Positions 10,799 through 22,016 of a stretch of DNA of 64,000 nucleotides are shown here, piece by piece (the stretch's first letter is position 1; every line of letters starts with the position of its first letter). Both the position numbers and the translations under genes were made by a program. The notes beneath the pieces are model-generated. The model did not search any database. It worked only from the letters and a program-made list of their open reading frames with translations, and was not told where the DNA came from. The stretch is from Siphonodentalium dalli (taxonomy: Eukaryota > Mollusca > Scaphopoda > Gadilida > Siphonodentaliidae). The stretch is from positions 51,375,899-51,439,898 of the forward strand of contig CP136067.1 in assembly GCA_032622095.1 (NCBI GenBank), written 5' to 3'.

Positions 10799-10915
10799 TG
10801 ACTAAATCCTGAACCGCCGGCGGCAGCGCCGCCGCCAATTTCTTTGCATGCCATAGGATTATGTAGTTGCCGCCGCCGCCGGCGGCGGCGGCGCGGCGTT
10901 GACATGCGCATTACG

Positions 10916-10946
<31 letters not shown>

Positions 10947-10965
10947 GCGGCTGGTTGACTCGCAT
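10799..10965 (+). repeat. GC-rich module, copy at right arm
   Basis: Direct-orientation second copy of the module at 9601-9770, with the same tttctttgcatgccatagga and ttatgtagttgc blocks and a slightly longer start (ccggcggcagcg insertion). Its second half forms the inner end of the right terminal repeat. Confidence 0.85.
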
Positions 10966-11602
10966 ATATAAGAGAATGCATTGGCACAGGATAAAAAAAA
11001 TCCCGACTTCCGACTGGATTTGATATAGCGGGTCACATTTATGACTAAATCCTGAATTTTGTTTCATTTTTGAAGTTTTTTGAAATTTGTGAAATTTGTG
11101 AAGTTTTTTAAGTTTTTGAATTTTTTTGAAGTTTTTGAAGTTTTTCGAAATTTTTGAACTTTTGTAAGTTTTTGAAATTTTTGAACTTTTTGAACTTTTT
11201 GAAATTTTTGAACTTTTTGAACTTTTTGAACTTTTTGAACTTTTTGAAGTTTTCAATGCGAGTGTCACTTTAACATTATCCCACAGTGTGCGCCATGCGT
11301 TACTTTAACATTCATCCATAGTGAGTGTCACTTTAATAATCATCCCCAGTGAGAGCCTAGTGTCCCTTTAAAATTAAAGACTGAAGCTACCCCACCGAGA
11401 TCATCACGTGATATACATGTAGATACTATACCATTCATATGGAAAAGTCGGGATATAACCAGCGGGTCATGTCCGGACATGTCCAACCGGTACAAGTAGA
11501 CCGACGCGTGGGCGGAGAATATAGGTCAAACACCAACGGTAGTACTGCAGAGAATGTAGGTCAAACTGTCTAGACTGCCACCAACTGGGGTGGGTATCAT
11601 CA
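10888..11602 (-). repeat. right terminal inverted repeat
   Basis: Exact inverted partner of 8211-8927: inner GC-rich half-palindrome, (CCG)n, cgcatatataagagaatgca, the (ttttgaact)n minisatellite at about 11050-11255, the gtgtcactttaa repeats and the outer ggacatgtcc block, ending GGGTATCATCA. The minus-strand ORF 11268-10738 (lysine/serine-rich) is the same repeat-derived reading frame as in the left arm and is not called as a gene. Confidence 0.9.
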
Positions 11603-11608
11603 GCGGGT

Positions 11609-12100
11609 GACCCTCTATATGTTGAGGTATTCTCAATTCTCCAATAATGATAACAATATTGTTACCATCAAGTCGTGCCAGATTCGACGTCAGCGGTTAT
11701 TGGTATGCTTTCAAGTCAAGGGCTTGCACCTGTTTACATACAGGTTAATTACATCCTACTTTGTCTGCGTAGGTGGTCAGGAAAAACCACCGAAAAACCT
11801 CTTGAAGTGGAAAACTGCTTTCCGAAACCAACTTCTCTAATACAGCTCGAATGTTCGAAAATTCATTTTAATTGATAAATTGTGCAACACAAAGCTGTGC
11901 ACACACACACTATATAGTGTAATGACTTAGCGACAAAAAAATTTCATATTGGAACGGACTGGCCAAAAGTGCCATTTTTTATATTATGTCAAGTTATGTG
12001 TGCTCTTTCAGAAAGTGAACAGGTTTCTGATCAATATTAACCCTTGTGTCCAGTATAAATCCAAGATAGCGGCCAAATTAAATCATTATTTCACCACAAC
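11609..12100. other. no gene seen
   Basis: Spacer between two elements. It contains a short (ac)n run and overlapping short ORFs without recognisable domains. Confidence 0.4.
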
Positions 12101-13723
12101 GATACAACTGGTATACAATTTAAGGCACATGAATAATAAAGGCGTCATTCCATCCGGTATTGTCATATTTTGAAGATATTACCATTCCAGGCTGACCAAA
12201 TTTGAAAATTATCACTTTTTGGACCAAACACATGAAATTTTTTCATAAAATCATTCTCGTTTCAATTATTTCGGAATAATAAACAGACAATTTCTCAAAA
12301 CTGTTTCAGTGCAGATCAAAGGTTAAGATCTTAAAAATTTCAGAAATGTATACTGCAAACAAAATATACAATATCTAGGACAAATTCGTAACCATATTTT
12401 AGACATTTTGGATTATGTTACCCATCACCCCAAAAATCATGAAATTTTGTTTTTGTGATAAACATCCGATAGAACATGGATGAGAATCTATAAAGGACAC
12501 TATTCGATCACATTTCTAAATACTGTAATTTCAATTACACACACAATGACCAAAGTTGAAATTTACAACTTTTTCGACTAAAATATGCAATTTGGTAAGA
12601 AAATCCTCGTCATTTCAAATATTTTGGTCCAATAAATGGTCATTTACACATAGGATATTTGCGATAGTTCACAATTTTTGGTCTTAAATGTTTTGGACAT
12701 ATCTACTGAAAACAATGAATACATTTTCTGTGGTTAATATGTAACAACGTTTCAGAAAATTTGGTTTATGTTACCCCTCACCCCAAAAATCACGAAAATG
12801 TGACTTGGTTGTAACGATTGAATAAATCTTTGGTTAAATCTTATAAGGTGAGTTTTTCGATGACAATTAGTCATATATTGTTATGTAACAATCTCATTGA
12901 CAGTATACTGTTTAAATTTACAATTGTATGCCTAATAACAGCTATATTTTATGGTAAAATAACCATCATTTCAAATATTTTCAACCAATATATGGGCAAT
13001 TTCTCAAACATTTCCCAAGATCGTATACCACATGCGGCCTTGAAAGTTTCGAAAATGACTGTCGAATACAACACATTTAAAGGTGTATACATGTCATGTC
13101 TTGGTGAAATAGAATAAAATTCTAAAAATCTATTATACCATAAATAATTTGAAGGTGTTGACTTATATAATCTACAAATGTAGTATACAAGAGGGGGTAT
13201 ATATAGACATGTAGTTCAAATCACAACTTTAATTTGTCTATCAATAATACACATAACATAAAGATGGTCTATCTTTGTTTATACTCTGTGCTTGTGAGAG
13301 AGAGAGAGAGTATCTAACTATAAGGTGTGCGATGTATGCACAGGCACTTTGTATAAAACATTATTTACATAATATATAAGACAAGGCCAGACATCTTTCG
13401 GTTTCCGATTCCGAAATTTGTTGCATTTCTGACTCACCAAACCGATTATGGCTGCGTAAACGGCATTTTCGCTTGTTTTTCTTCTTTCAAAAGTGAATAA
13501 AAACCTCCTTACACTGTCTCAAATACAGTGGAATGTCTAAAAACAACTGTTGTATACTTTGAAGTGAGAAAATTGCTTCAAACCAGACCGTTAACATGCA
13601 CACCACCGGAACGAGTTTGCAGCAAATGAGATACTCGTTCTCATTGGTCGATATTTATAATACATAATGTTTTTTTTTACCGTGTTTTTGTAAACAAAGC
13701 CACGTGTGTCGTCAGTTGAGAAG

Positions 13724-14040
13724 ATGGACACGGTCAACAAGGCTGTTGTTTGTGGTCACAACGTCGTTGTCACAGGGCAGGCATGGACTGGGAAATCACA
13801 CCTATAGTTTCTCAAATAGTAAAGATTACAAAGAAAAATGTTAGCTTTCTTGGATAAACAGCTTTATGCAGCACATTACTTGGCAATAATGCAATGACCG
13901 TTCATTTTTTTTTTGGATTTCTCGACGGCCGCCTTTCAACCGAAGAACTTGCCTCCAGACTACAATCAGTTGACTTCAGAACGTCAACACGCGGTTGAAG
14001 TGAAGGACAACAAAACAGTTGGGAATTTCCAAGTGTTGAT
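13724..14040 (+). pseudogene. PIF1-like DNA helicase relic (N-terminal part)
   Basis: The reading frame from ATG 13724 gives NKAVVCGHNVVVTGQAWTGK followed by SHL, a Walker A motif (G-x4-GKS) in the context typical of PIF1-family helicases (GHNV-x-TGQAGTGKSHL). A stop follows at once. Further pieces in shifted frames read KITKKNVSFLG and then GNNAMTVH plus GFLDGRLSTEELASRL, matching the next conserved block (TTVHSF-x-G type). At least two frameshifts and two stops are visible; no Walker B or later helicase motifs were found. PIF1 helicases unwind DNA and are often carried by Helitrons and other large invertebrate elements. It is a dead fragment, present only on the left side of the surrounding foldback element. 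Confidence 0.55.
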
Positions 14041-14509
14041 AAATTTCTATAAATATCTACCAATCAGGAAGAGGGTCAATTTTTCCCCCGATTAATGGCG
14101 ATTGGGGCCATGTTTATGGTTTGGTTAGAAAGATTTCTACCACTTGAAAGTATAAAACAGGTTTATATCAGCATTCTGCAGCATTGTACAAGGTGAAGAG
14201 GGTTTGTATCTCTTTTGGGTGTAGCGATATACGCGACAATACCATTTACCCGACCGTAATCGGTGCAGTGAGTCAGAAAATCAACGTTGACGACGTACTG
14301 CGCTCATTCCGTACCGAATTAGTGACCGCCCCTGTGGTAGTATATGATGTATATATTTCAATATGTTTTTGCTACAAGTTCCCCGTGGATGTATGCTGTA
14401 TTAACGTATAAAACAGAAGTGACAATACAATGTAATCGAACGCCTTCAGTCGTTTGTGATTACTGTTCAACTGTCCGTGTGATAATCGTCTACAGAGTAC
14501 TGAGTGCGG

Positions 14510-15801
14510 CTGGTCAGTTAGGCCACACATAAACTGTTCCACGACAGTTCTTAAATTCACGTTTGTTATGTTGTACCTGTATAACTATAATGTGCATAGT
14601 CTGATCATTCCAGCGGATATATAGCAACTCATAGATTGTCATGTTATAATCACCGGTGACCATGTTGATACATTGAACAAATATTTTAGGCATTCTTAAT
14701 ATCACAATTACAACTGCATAATTATGTGCACATTTGCACATGTTACAAGTTTGGGATTTGCAACAACACTTGCTGAGTTCTGAACACACAGCTGCAGCTT
14801 CTGGTAATGTAGTCCACAATGGTTTACATCCATGATCTTCAACTGTCCATTACCAGTCATGCGGGCCATGTATTGGAATTGTTATGTCATGACAAGTGTA
14901 CCACAATCCTGCCTGGTATATGGCTCATATCATATGCTGTATTAGGGCCCCTTTTGAGCGACAAGTTTTAGAGAATTCTCTTCACATGCCTCGTTATCAG
15001 CAACTTTTGACAACCTTTATCATAATTAATGGTAATGAAACATTCGAGTTCTTTGAAAATATATGAGGACGAATCTAGTTGAATAAAAGGTTGATTCGCC
15101 TTTAGAAGAAATGTACATGTATCTGTGATAACGGGATAATATTTCCATGCTATCCAGAAACTTTTTCTGCCCTTTATATGGAAGAACAAAGTGGTATCAA
15201 AACCAGATATCGAATGAAAATTGGGTAGTGATAACAATTGTCATCGCCCAGAGCGGAAAATGTGCTGTTGTCATGGTACAATGTTTTAGTTTTGCCTGTT
15301 CCTAGAGAAACACATGTATCACCACCACTGTTAGCATCCGTAAACTTTGAAAACAGACCGATGACCATTACCAGGACATCTGTGTCAACAATCCGAACAC
15401 GGATGGTCGGTAGCCCAAAAGAAAGCGCATGGATAATGTGCGGCACAATTATAATATCAGCTTCCTCCTGACAACAGTTTCTCAAGATTTACTAGGAAGA
15501 TTTTTCTATTTTGAGAGTTGACGAACATTCTGTCCTGTTTAACACTTTATCATCATGTTCTGACGCATTACTTTTCAGGAATACAAAAAGTTCAAGCTTA
15601 TTGTCAGAATGACGGAGGAAGTCGTTCCATTTTTTTTGGAATCTTAGTTTGGCCACCAACTTTTCGTCCAAGACCTATACCACGATTCTCATTAGTGCTG
15701 CCTTTTGTGCTGCCTTCAAAATACCTATCACACACAACACACATGACATTAACACTTCTTAGTTTGTAGAGTAGAAACTTCATTGGTGACTGTGTAATCA
15801 T
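14510..15801 (-). pseudogene. uncharacterised invertebrate multicopy family, C-terminal two-thirds
   Basis: Read from 15801 downward, four frame-shifted blocks line up with a protein family that I remember as multicopy and repeat-associated in corals, molluscs and other invertebrates. Block 1 (15801-15604): FLLYKLRSVNV, then GIGLGRKVGGQTKIPK. Block 2 (15485-15174): EEADIIIVPHI, IVDTDVLVMVI and LGTGKTK. Block 3 (15237-14968): LPNFHSISGFDTTLFF, GRKSFWIAWKYYP. Block 4 (about 14930-14700): YQAGLWYTC, PLWTTLPEAAAVCSEL, then CCCKSQTCNMCKC, a cysteine cluster. Frame changes and in-frame stops between blocks (for example in HDW*W near 14850) show it is broken. Its biochemical function is unknown to me; the EADT/DTD acidic residues could be catalytic, but that is speculation. 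Confidence 0.65.
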
Positions 15802-15839
15802 TAACAGTACATGTAGATCCTATCGCAGGCACAATTATA

Positions 15840-16640
15840 TGCACAAGAACGCCTCCATCAAATATCTTGCACGTACTTCCAATATTTTATTTCTTGTAAT
15901 AGTGTGTTCGAACATTTGGGCAGTGCAAAAAACCCGAAATCGCTTCTCCGCTATTCCAAACGATCAAGTGCAGGAACAGGAGAACATCAAATTGAAAGGA
16001 AATGGAGGGTTGATATGTTTAAAAGAGAGCTCATCGACAATAACGAGATGGCTATAACTCCCCAAACCAGACGTGTTTTTCTCTCATGAGAGTCGGCTAT
16101 TTCCCCCGCTTTATCAACAGGAGGTAAATTCAAGGGGACACAATCTGATTTGCTGGGATGTATCCAGGAAGCAATTGGAGATATATCGGACCCACCTAAA
16201 AATGTTCAGTGCAAGATAGTTTATGGAGGCGTTCTTGTGGATATGATTGTACCTGCGATATAGTATCTACTTTTAATGATTACGCCCAGTCACTAATGAA
16301 GTTTCTACTCTACAGACTAAGAAGTGTTACTGTCATATATATGTGGTGTGGGACATATGAAACGAGCTGCCTACCAGGTGGGATTGTGGTACACTTGTCA
16401 TGCCAAGCTGCAGCTGTGTGCTCAGTACCCATTAAGTGTTGTTGTAAATCACAAACTTGTAACAGATGCAAATGTGCAAACGCTGATTTACCGTACACAG
16501 TGTTATGTAGATGTAATTGTGTGCTTAAAATATTTGTTCAACGTATAAACACAGGCAGCGGTGATTATAACATGACAATCTATGAGTTGCTATCTATCGG
16601 CTGGTATTATCAGTCTGTGAACATTATAGTTATATAACAT
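15840..16640 (+). pseudogene. same multicopy family, N-terminal part joined to C-terminal end
   Basis: Divergent to the previous copy. The frame from 15904 (SLLRYSKRSS) and another from about 16087 (KFKGTQSDLLGCIQEAI, then VLVDMI) correspond to the family's N-terminal region. The ORF 16209-16637 then reads TFNDYAQSLMKFLLYRL and jumps to GGIVVHLSC, EAAAVC-like QAAAVC and KCCCKSQTCNRCKC. The central EADT/DTD/GFDT blocks present in the minus-strand copy are missing, so an internal deletion of about 300 residues is inferred. The C-terminal piece (from about 16420) is the inverted partner of 14540-14830. Not functional. Confidence 0.55.
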
Positions 16641-18666
16641 AACAAACATGAATTTAAGAACACAGTATAAACAAAGATAGGCCATCTTTATGTGTATTAT
16701 TGATTGACAATTTAAAGTTGTGACCTGTAATGCATATCTATATATACACCCTCTTGAATAATAGATTACATAAGTCAATGCTATTGGGTCAAATATATCC
16801 ATTAATGGTATTATAGATTCTTTATTTTTATTTTATTTCACCAAAACATTACATGTATATACCCTTATATGTGTTGTATACATATTCGATGTTCATTTTC
16901 GAAACTTTTAAGACCGCATATTGTATATTATTGCATATTGCCATTATATTGGTTGAACATATTTGAAATGATCAAATAAATTGTTATTAGGCATACAATT
17001 GTTAATTTCAACAGTATACTGACAATGAGATTGTTACATTATCATATATGACGAATTGCGATCGACAAACTCACTTTATAAGATTTAACCAAAGATTTAT
17101 TGAAATCACATTTTCGTGATTTTTGGGGTGAGGGGTAACATAAACCAAATTTTCTGAAACGTTGTTACATATTAAACACATATAATGTATTCATCGTTTT
17201 CAGTATATATGTCCAAACCATATAAGACCGAACATTGTGAACTATCGTAAATATCCTACGAGTAAATGACCATTTATTGGACCAAAATATTTGAAATGAA
17301 GAGGATTTTCTTACAAAATTGCATGTGTTTTGTCGAAAAAGATGTTATAATTCAACTTTTGTCATTGTGTGTGTAACTGCCATTGCAGTATTTATAAATG
17401 TGATCAAATAGTGTCCTTTATAGATTCTCATCCATGTTCTATCGGATGCTTATCACAAAAACAATATTTCATGATTTTTGGGGTGAGGGGTAACATAATC
17501 CAAAATTTCTAAAATACGGTTAAGAATATGTCCTAGATATTGTATGTTTTGATTAGAGTATACATGTCAAGAAATGCTAAGACCTTAACCTTTGATCTAC
17601 ACTGAAACATTTTTGAGAAATTGTCTGTTTATTATTCCGAAATAATTGAAACGAGAATGATCATATGACAAAATTGCATGTTTTTGGTACAAGAAGTGAT
17701 AAATTTCCAATTTGGTCAGCCTGGGTTGCTACTATCTTCAAAATAGAACAATCTCAGGTTGAATGACGCCTTTATTATGCATGCGCCTCATATATTCACA
17801 TACACTATCAACGTGATCGAATGACACATTATATATGCATATACACTATAAATTACGATAAAGCTCTTTCTTCATAGATAAGGTGCGGTACGCGCATTTC
17901 AAAATTGAAATTGACTTATATTAATGATTGTTCAACAAAGATAATTATTTTTATTATGATACACATTTTTTTTCTATAATCTGCATGATGTTCATGCGTT
18001 ATATGAATATCTGTTTCTCAGAAATATAATAATTCAACATAAGCATATCATTACCTTATTTAAACGTCAATTCATATGATCACTCAAATGTTTGAAACAA
18101 AACATTTGAAACTGACCCGGTCGACAAGAAGCTTCGTGTAGAAATGACACCAAACTATCTATAATCATGCAATACTAGTTACAGCATGACATCTGTTCAT
18201 TGGTCTTGCACGACGCGATAATACATCTCTCACTCATTAACACGAACGGCGAATTCAATATTTGTCGGCTAATCTGTTCTGCTTTTAAACGCTGAAAACT
18301 ATCATATGATGTGCATCCTAGTCGTATACATATGTATACTCCACACTGTAAACTGAGATGAAAGTACAAAATTGGTGGCTATTGGTAAGGTAATAATATA
18401 GTTGCAATGATGAAGTTCGAGTCCATGCACGCGCATGGTTCGAGGGTTTTCCGTTTCCTAATACATCCCGTTGAACAAGACCGGACAACATATCCTCGCG
18501 CAAATACGCAAATAATGAGAAATATGTAGATAATGTGATTATTTGATTCTGAAATAAGCAGGTAATGGACTTGTGTCCGTCATTTCGTTGAAACCACATG
18601 TTACAGTGCGTACACCTGAAAAGTCTTGAGTTGGCTATTTTGTCATTGTCCGCACATAATCGGCTT

Positions 18667-18750
18667 AGAATCGCCTCATAATGGGTCGATAATGTGACAA
18701 ACACTCTCATTTTCAGCACATTATCGATTCACAATGAGACGATTCTAATA
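18667..18750. repeat. imperfect hairpin, arms about 31 bp
   Basis: agaatcgcctcataatggg and tcgataatgtg near 18669-18698 are matched inverted by cacattatcga and ttcacaatgagacgattct near 18718-18747 with a few mismatches and a loop of about 20 bases. Confidence 0.7.
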
Positions 18751-20729
18751 TCTAAGAATATTATCTATACCTAAAACATGAGATATCATAAGAAGATAAG
18801 CAAATGTGCAGGTTTTCAGGAGAATAGGCTGGACTGAAAGTCGACTCAGGGAAATATCACTTGCAACCCTTGGGTTAAATATTGACTAGAAATGAAGCAC
18901 TTAAAAGAGTTTTCACCCACTGATAGGTGATAACATTGGTGACATTCACTAAACCTCACGTTGAAATGGGGTAGGTGTCTTTCTGCGAACAGAAACAAAT
19001 GCATATGTAATAATTGTCTTTGGTCAGGATATGTACACAAAATGTGGTTATTTTATGGTTATTTCTCCCATAACTATCAGCTATTATGCTTGAAAAGGTG
19101 TTGCTATGAAGATTGCTATGCTGTTTCTATTGATGCGTGGTGTTGGGATGTGATTGTGACCTAGCTCTTATGGTTATTTAAGATTTGTGAAGAATAATGT
19201 TAATTATCACAGGTTTATCATATTTTAATAAAGACTAGATTCTGGCAAAATAGATAACAATTTCCTGTAAGATTCAATGACATTCAGTTTCATTATACGT
19301 CAACAGTTAACACTTTTGATTTAATATGCATATCTCTGCATACATCAGTGCATTTACAGACCGGTACAACTGTAAGGACAAGGGCATGTCGCAATAGCAC
19401 AGCCAGGCGGCCAGTTGACAGTTAACGATTCGAGCGAAGAAAGGGCCATATTTGCGATTGCACTGCTTTGTGGTAATGGGTTTGTACACGAACACTTAAC
19501 TTAAAGGTACGCTATCCGATATGATGGTCCCTTATCATCAGATTATAACAACAAAAACAACATTTCTCGAAATGCCGCTTCGGTTGTCGGAATCGAATCG
19601 ACTAATTGCCAAAACATAATGCTAATAATGCGAATATCTGCCATGCGCCAAATATGCCACATGGTGCAAGAATAACATAATTTAAAAATCGATATATGAT
19701 AACTTTGATGGGTCGGTTCCTCGACTCGAATCAAATATTTGTTACACCGAAGCAAAAGAAATAGTAATTTAAGAGCGTAATTCGGATTATGCGTCATTAC
19801 GCACACAACAGCAATGGATGTAACCCATTTTCTCGAAATTTGTATCAGTAACTTTCGACATTCGGTGCTTCTGTAAGATTATGCCAGGACAATAGTGTAG
19901 CTTATATATTTGTAGAAATAATTAGGCTGATCGAAATTGTTACTCACATCAAAGAACGCGAAAGACCAGACATTTTGATTCTTGTTTCTTTTTAATATAA
20001 AACAACTGGCTGGCAATCATAATTCAGTCAATATACTCAGATCTCATATATGCTTAAAGGGATGGGCAGCCTTCGTTGTGGGTTATACTTAGAAATAACG
20101 TTTATCAAATTATGATAACTTCCTCAAGAATATACTAATAGTATACCATAATGATGGTATGAATGCGATATTATTCACAAAACACGCTTTGTGTCAGAGA
20201 AAATGCAAGTCGAGTGTTGTTAATTTCTCACAAAAAGCGCAGTGAATTGTTTATAAGCAGAGTCACGATATTGCGTCATTTCCTTATTAAGATTCGCACG
20301 TATACGTCGGTTGTAAAACTCCTAATTTGGTGCGTCTACAATATACAACTCACAATACTATCATTGTAAATTGCTTATTTGTTATGTACTACCATATCTA
20401 GGAGAAAATACTAACTGGATTGAAAAATATTAATCTCTTTACAATAACAGTTATATTATGTACATGTTTTCTGTCAGATCGATTCCCAATCATGATGTAA
20501 CGTGGATTAGCTGGATTTTGAACTTACAGTGGATAGAATGGGTCGATTAAGATAGAAATTGATTTGATTTGAATTCGATTGTTGATGCAGTGAATACTAT
20601 TATCTTCGCCTACCACAGCGTAGCGGAACATTTTCAAAGAACGATCCGGTATTTCCGAGTGCTTGTCTATAAACAATTGGTTCTGTAACGTTTTTTATGT
20701 TTGTTTACGTAGAACGAAAAACCTAAACA

Positions 20730-20965
20730 AAAGATCTAATACGTCCTCATAGTGGTGAACATCCATACCAAATGAATGACATTGAGATCCGAGGAATACT
20801 GTTCAAGTTATGAATTGAACAGACATCGGACGCACCAAAACGTCAACATTTCCAGATAAACAAAGATGAATAACTCTGTAATGGAAAATCAGATAAAAAC
20901 TATTGAACACTCTATTGAATGTCCTTCTAGTATTGAACATCCACATCTTAGGCGGACGGACGTCT
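20730..20965. repeat. fragment of the 174-bp tandem-unit family
   Basis: Contains gtcctcatagtggtgaacat, cattgagatccgag, tgttcaagttatga, gaacagacatcgga, tccagataaacaaagatgaa and ggcggacggacg, the same order as one full unit plus start of a second in the array at 50555-51190. Confidence 0.75.
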
Positions 20966-21289
20966 CGATGCACGCTCGGACAGGTGCATCTCTTTGGTAT
21001 AACATTATAACAGTATGATAGCAAGTTAGCATGACCCACGAGCATCAAAGCAATGTTGCGGGACACACCAGCGTCATAGCAAATTCGCAACACCCTTAAT
21101 TTGGGCTAACACGCAACAGATCGTGAAACAATTTAATTTTGTTTAATGCAATGTGAGTGGAACGTGGTCAAACTAGATGTACATCTACACGAAAGTATAA
21201 GAATACCACAAAAACAATGGGCGGATTTTAAATGTGACTATAATTTTAACGGCATCTCGTGGTTGTTCCAGTGTTGTTCTGGTTACACA

Positions 21290-21490
21290 TTAGACCATGC
21301 CACGAATCTCTACTTTATATACGCCCGTATAGATCATATTCCGCCAGTAAAAAACATTGGCACTTTGTGACGTTATGACAGGGAAGTCTATACCATTTAA
21401 CAAACAGTGCGGGTAATATCTTTCTTAGTGTATATCACTCTAGATGAAGGTCCCAGCTTGAAATTGCAGGATTTAAGTGACTTTGTGTGT
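21290..21490. repeat. dispersed repeat, copy 1
   Basis: Shares ordered blocks with 54965-55185 in the same orientation: catgcca-cgaatctctact, cgcccgta-agatca, gacagggaa, ggtcccagctt-like and gtgactttg. Strongly diverged. No coding signal. Confidence 0.5.
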
Positions 21491-22016
21491 GAGTTTGCTT
21501 TTCCCCGGGTAATTATTCAATGTATATTGCTATAACGGTTCACAATCTGCCTTCATAGTTCAATGTTATGAAGTTTCGTGTCAGATTGATTTATTGAGGG
21601 TTTAATGTCGTTTTATCCACTAAGCCATACATGTATCACGAACAAGAAAAGAATCAGGTAGGAAAAAAGAGCGTAGTGAAGCAACTGTATAGATACCCCA
21701 GACAGTGTATTGTATTAAAACAATGGGTTATGTACAGATACAAGCACCCAAGAGAAAAAGATTCAGCTTGGAGTCAGGAATATAAATTCAAGAACTGACT
21801 AGTGTACAAGCATAATATAACATGCATACAATTAGTACAAGAATACATAATCAATAGCAATAAATCATAATAAATTAACAAGGCTGCACATCGAAATATG
21901 TAAAGTAGCTTCCAACATCAGCTTTTGCATTTACAAGGTATTTATAATATTTGATGAAGCGCATATGGACATTTATCAATGCGTCGAGCTTACAGTCGAG
22001 CGGATGAGACAGAATG

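Larger units (their letters stand above)
8211..11602 (+). mobile_element. young element with 0.7-kb inverted arms and 6-bp TSD
   Basis: A 3.39-kb unit begins TGATGATACCC and ends with the exact complement GGGTATCATCA. It is flanked on both sides by the hexamer GCGGGT (8205-8210 and 11603-11608), a target-site duplication. The inverted arms are about 715 bp and differ at only a few positions, so insertion was recent. Between them lie a TATA-like promoter, a C2H2 zinc-finger/polyglutamine ORF, overlapping ORFs, a 208-232 aa ORF with a polyadenylation signal, and repeated GC-rich modules. Six-base duplications and long inverted arms recall Maverick/Polinton elements, but no polymerase, integrase, protease or capsid gene is present and the ends are TG...CA. 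It may be a non-autonomous derivative or an unnamed type. Confidence 0.85.
12100..17830. mobile_element. 5.7-kb foldback element with opposed gene relics
   Basis: The left arm 12100-13290 is matched inverted at 16655-17830. Shared blocks include gtttatgttacccctcacccc with caaaaatcacgaaaatgtg, tttggtcagcctgg, aataataaaggcgtcattc and gtataaacaaagat. Inside the arms a 350-bp sub-unit repeats (12411 and 12763). The inverted match resumes internally (14540-14830 with 16420-16650), where each side holds the C-terminal part of the same gene family. About 1.25 kb (13294-14545), with a helicase relic, is present only on the left and looks like an insertion. Arm identity is moderate. No clean target duplication was found. 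Confidence 0.7.
17830..21290. other. intergenic or intronic, no gene seen
   Basis: AT-rich sequence. ORFs up to 133 aa (18318-18719 minus) lack domains and have no splice context I can support. A short imperfect hairpin (18667-18750) and a repeat fragment (20730-20965) are listed separately. Confidence 0.4.

Noticed and set aside
10738..11268. 176-aa minus-strand ORF (lysine/serine-rich then polyalanine)
   Set aside because: It is a translation of the (ttttgaact)n minisatellite and CGG tract in the right terminal repeat, mirrored in the left arm.
8211..11602. Reading the TG...CA ends as an LTR retrotransposon
   Set aside because: The 0.7-kb ends are inverted, not direct, and there is no primer binding site, gag or pol.
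18318..18719. 133-aa minus-strand ORF with two cysteines (CTHCNMWF)
   Set aside because: No full zinc finger, no splice or regulatory support, and an otherwise random-looking composition.
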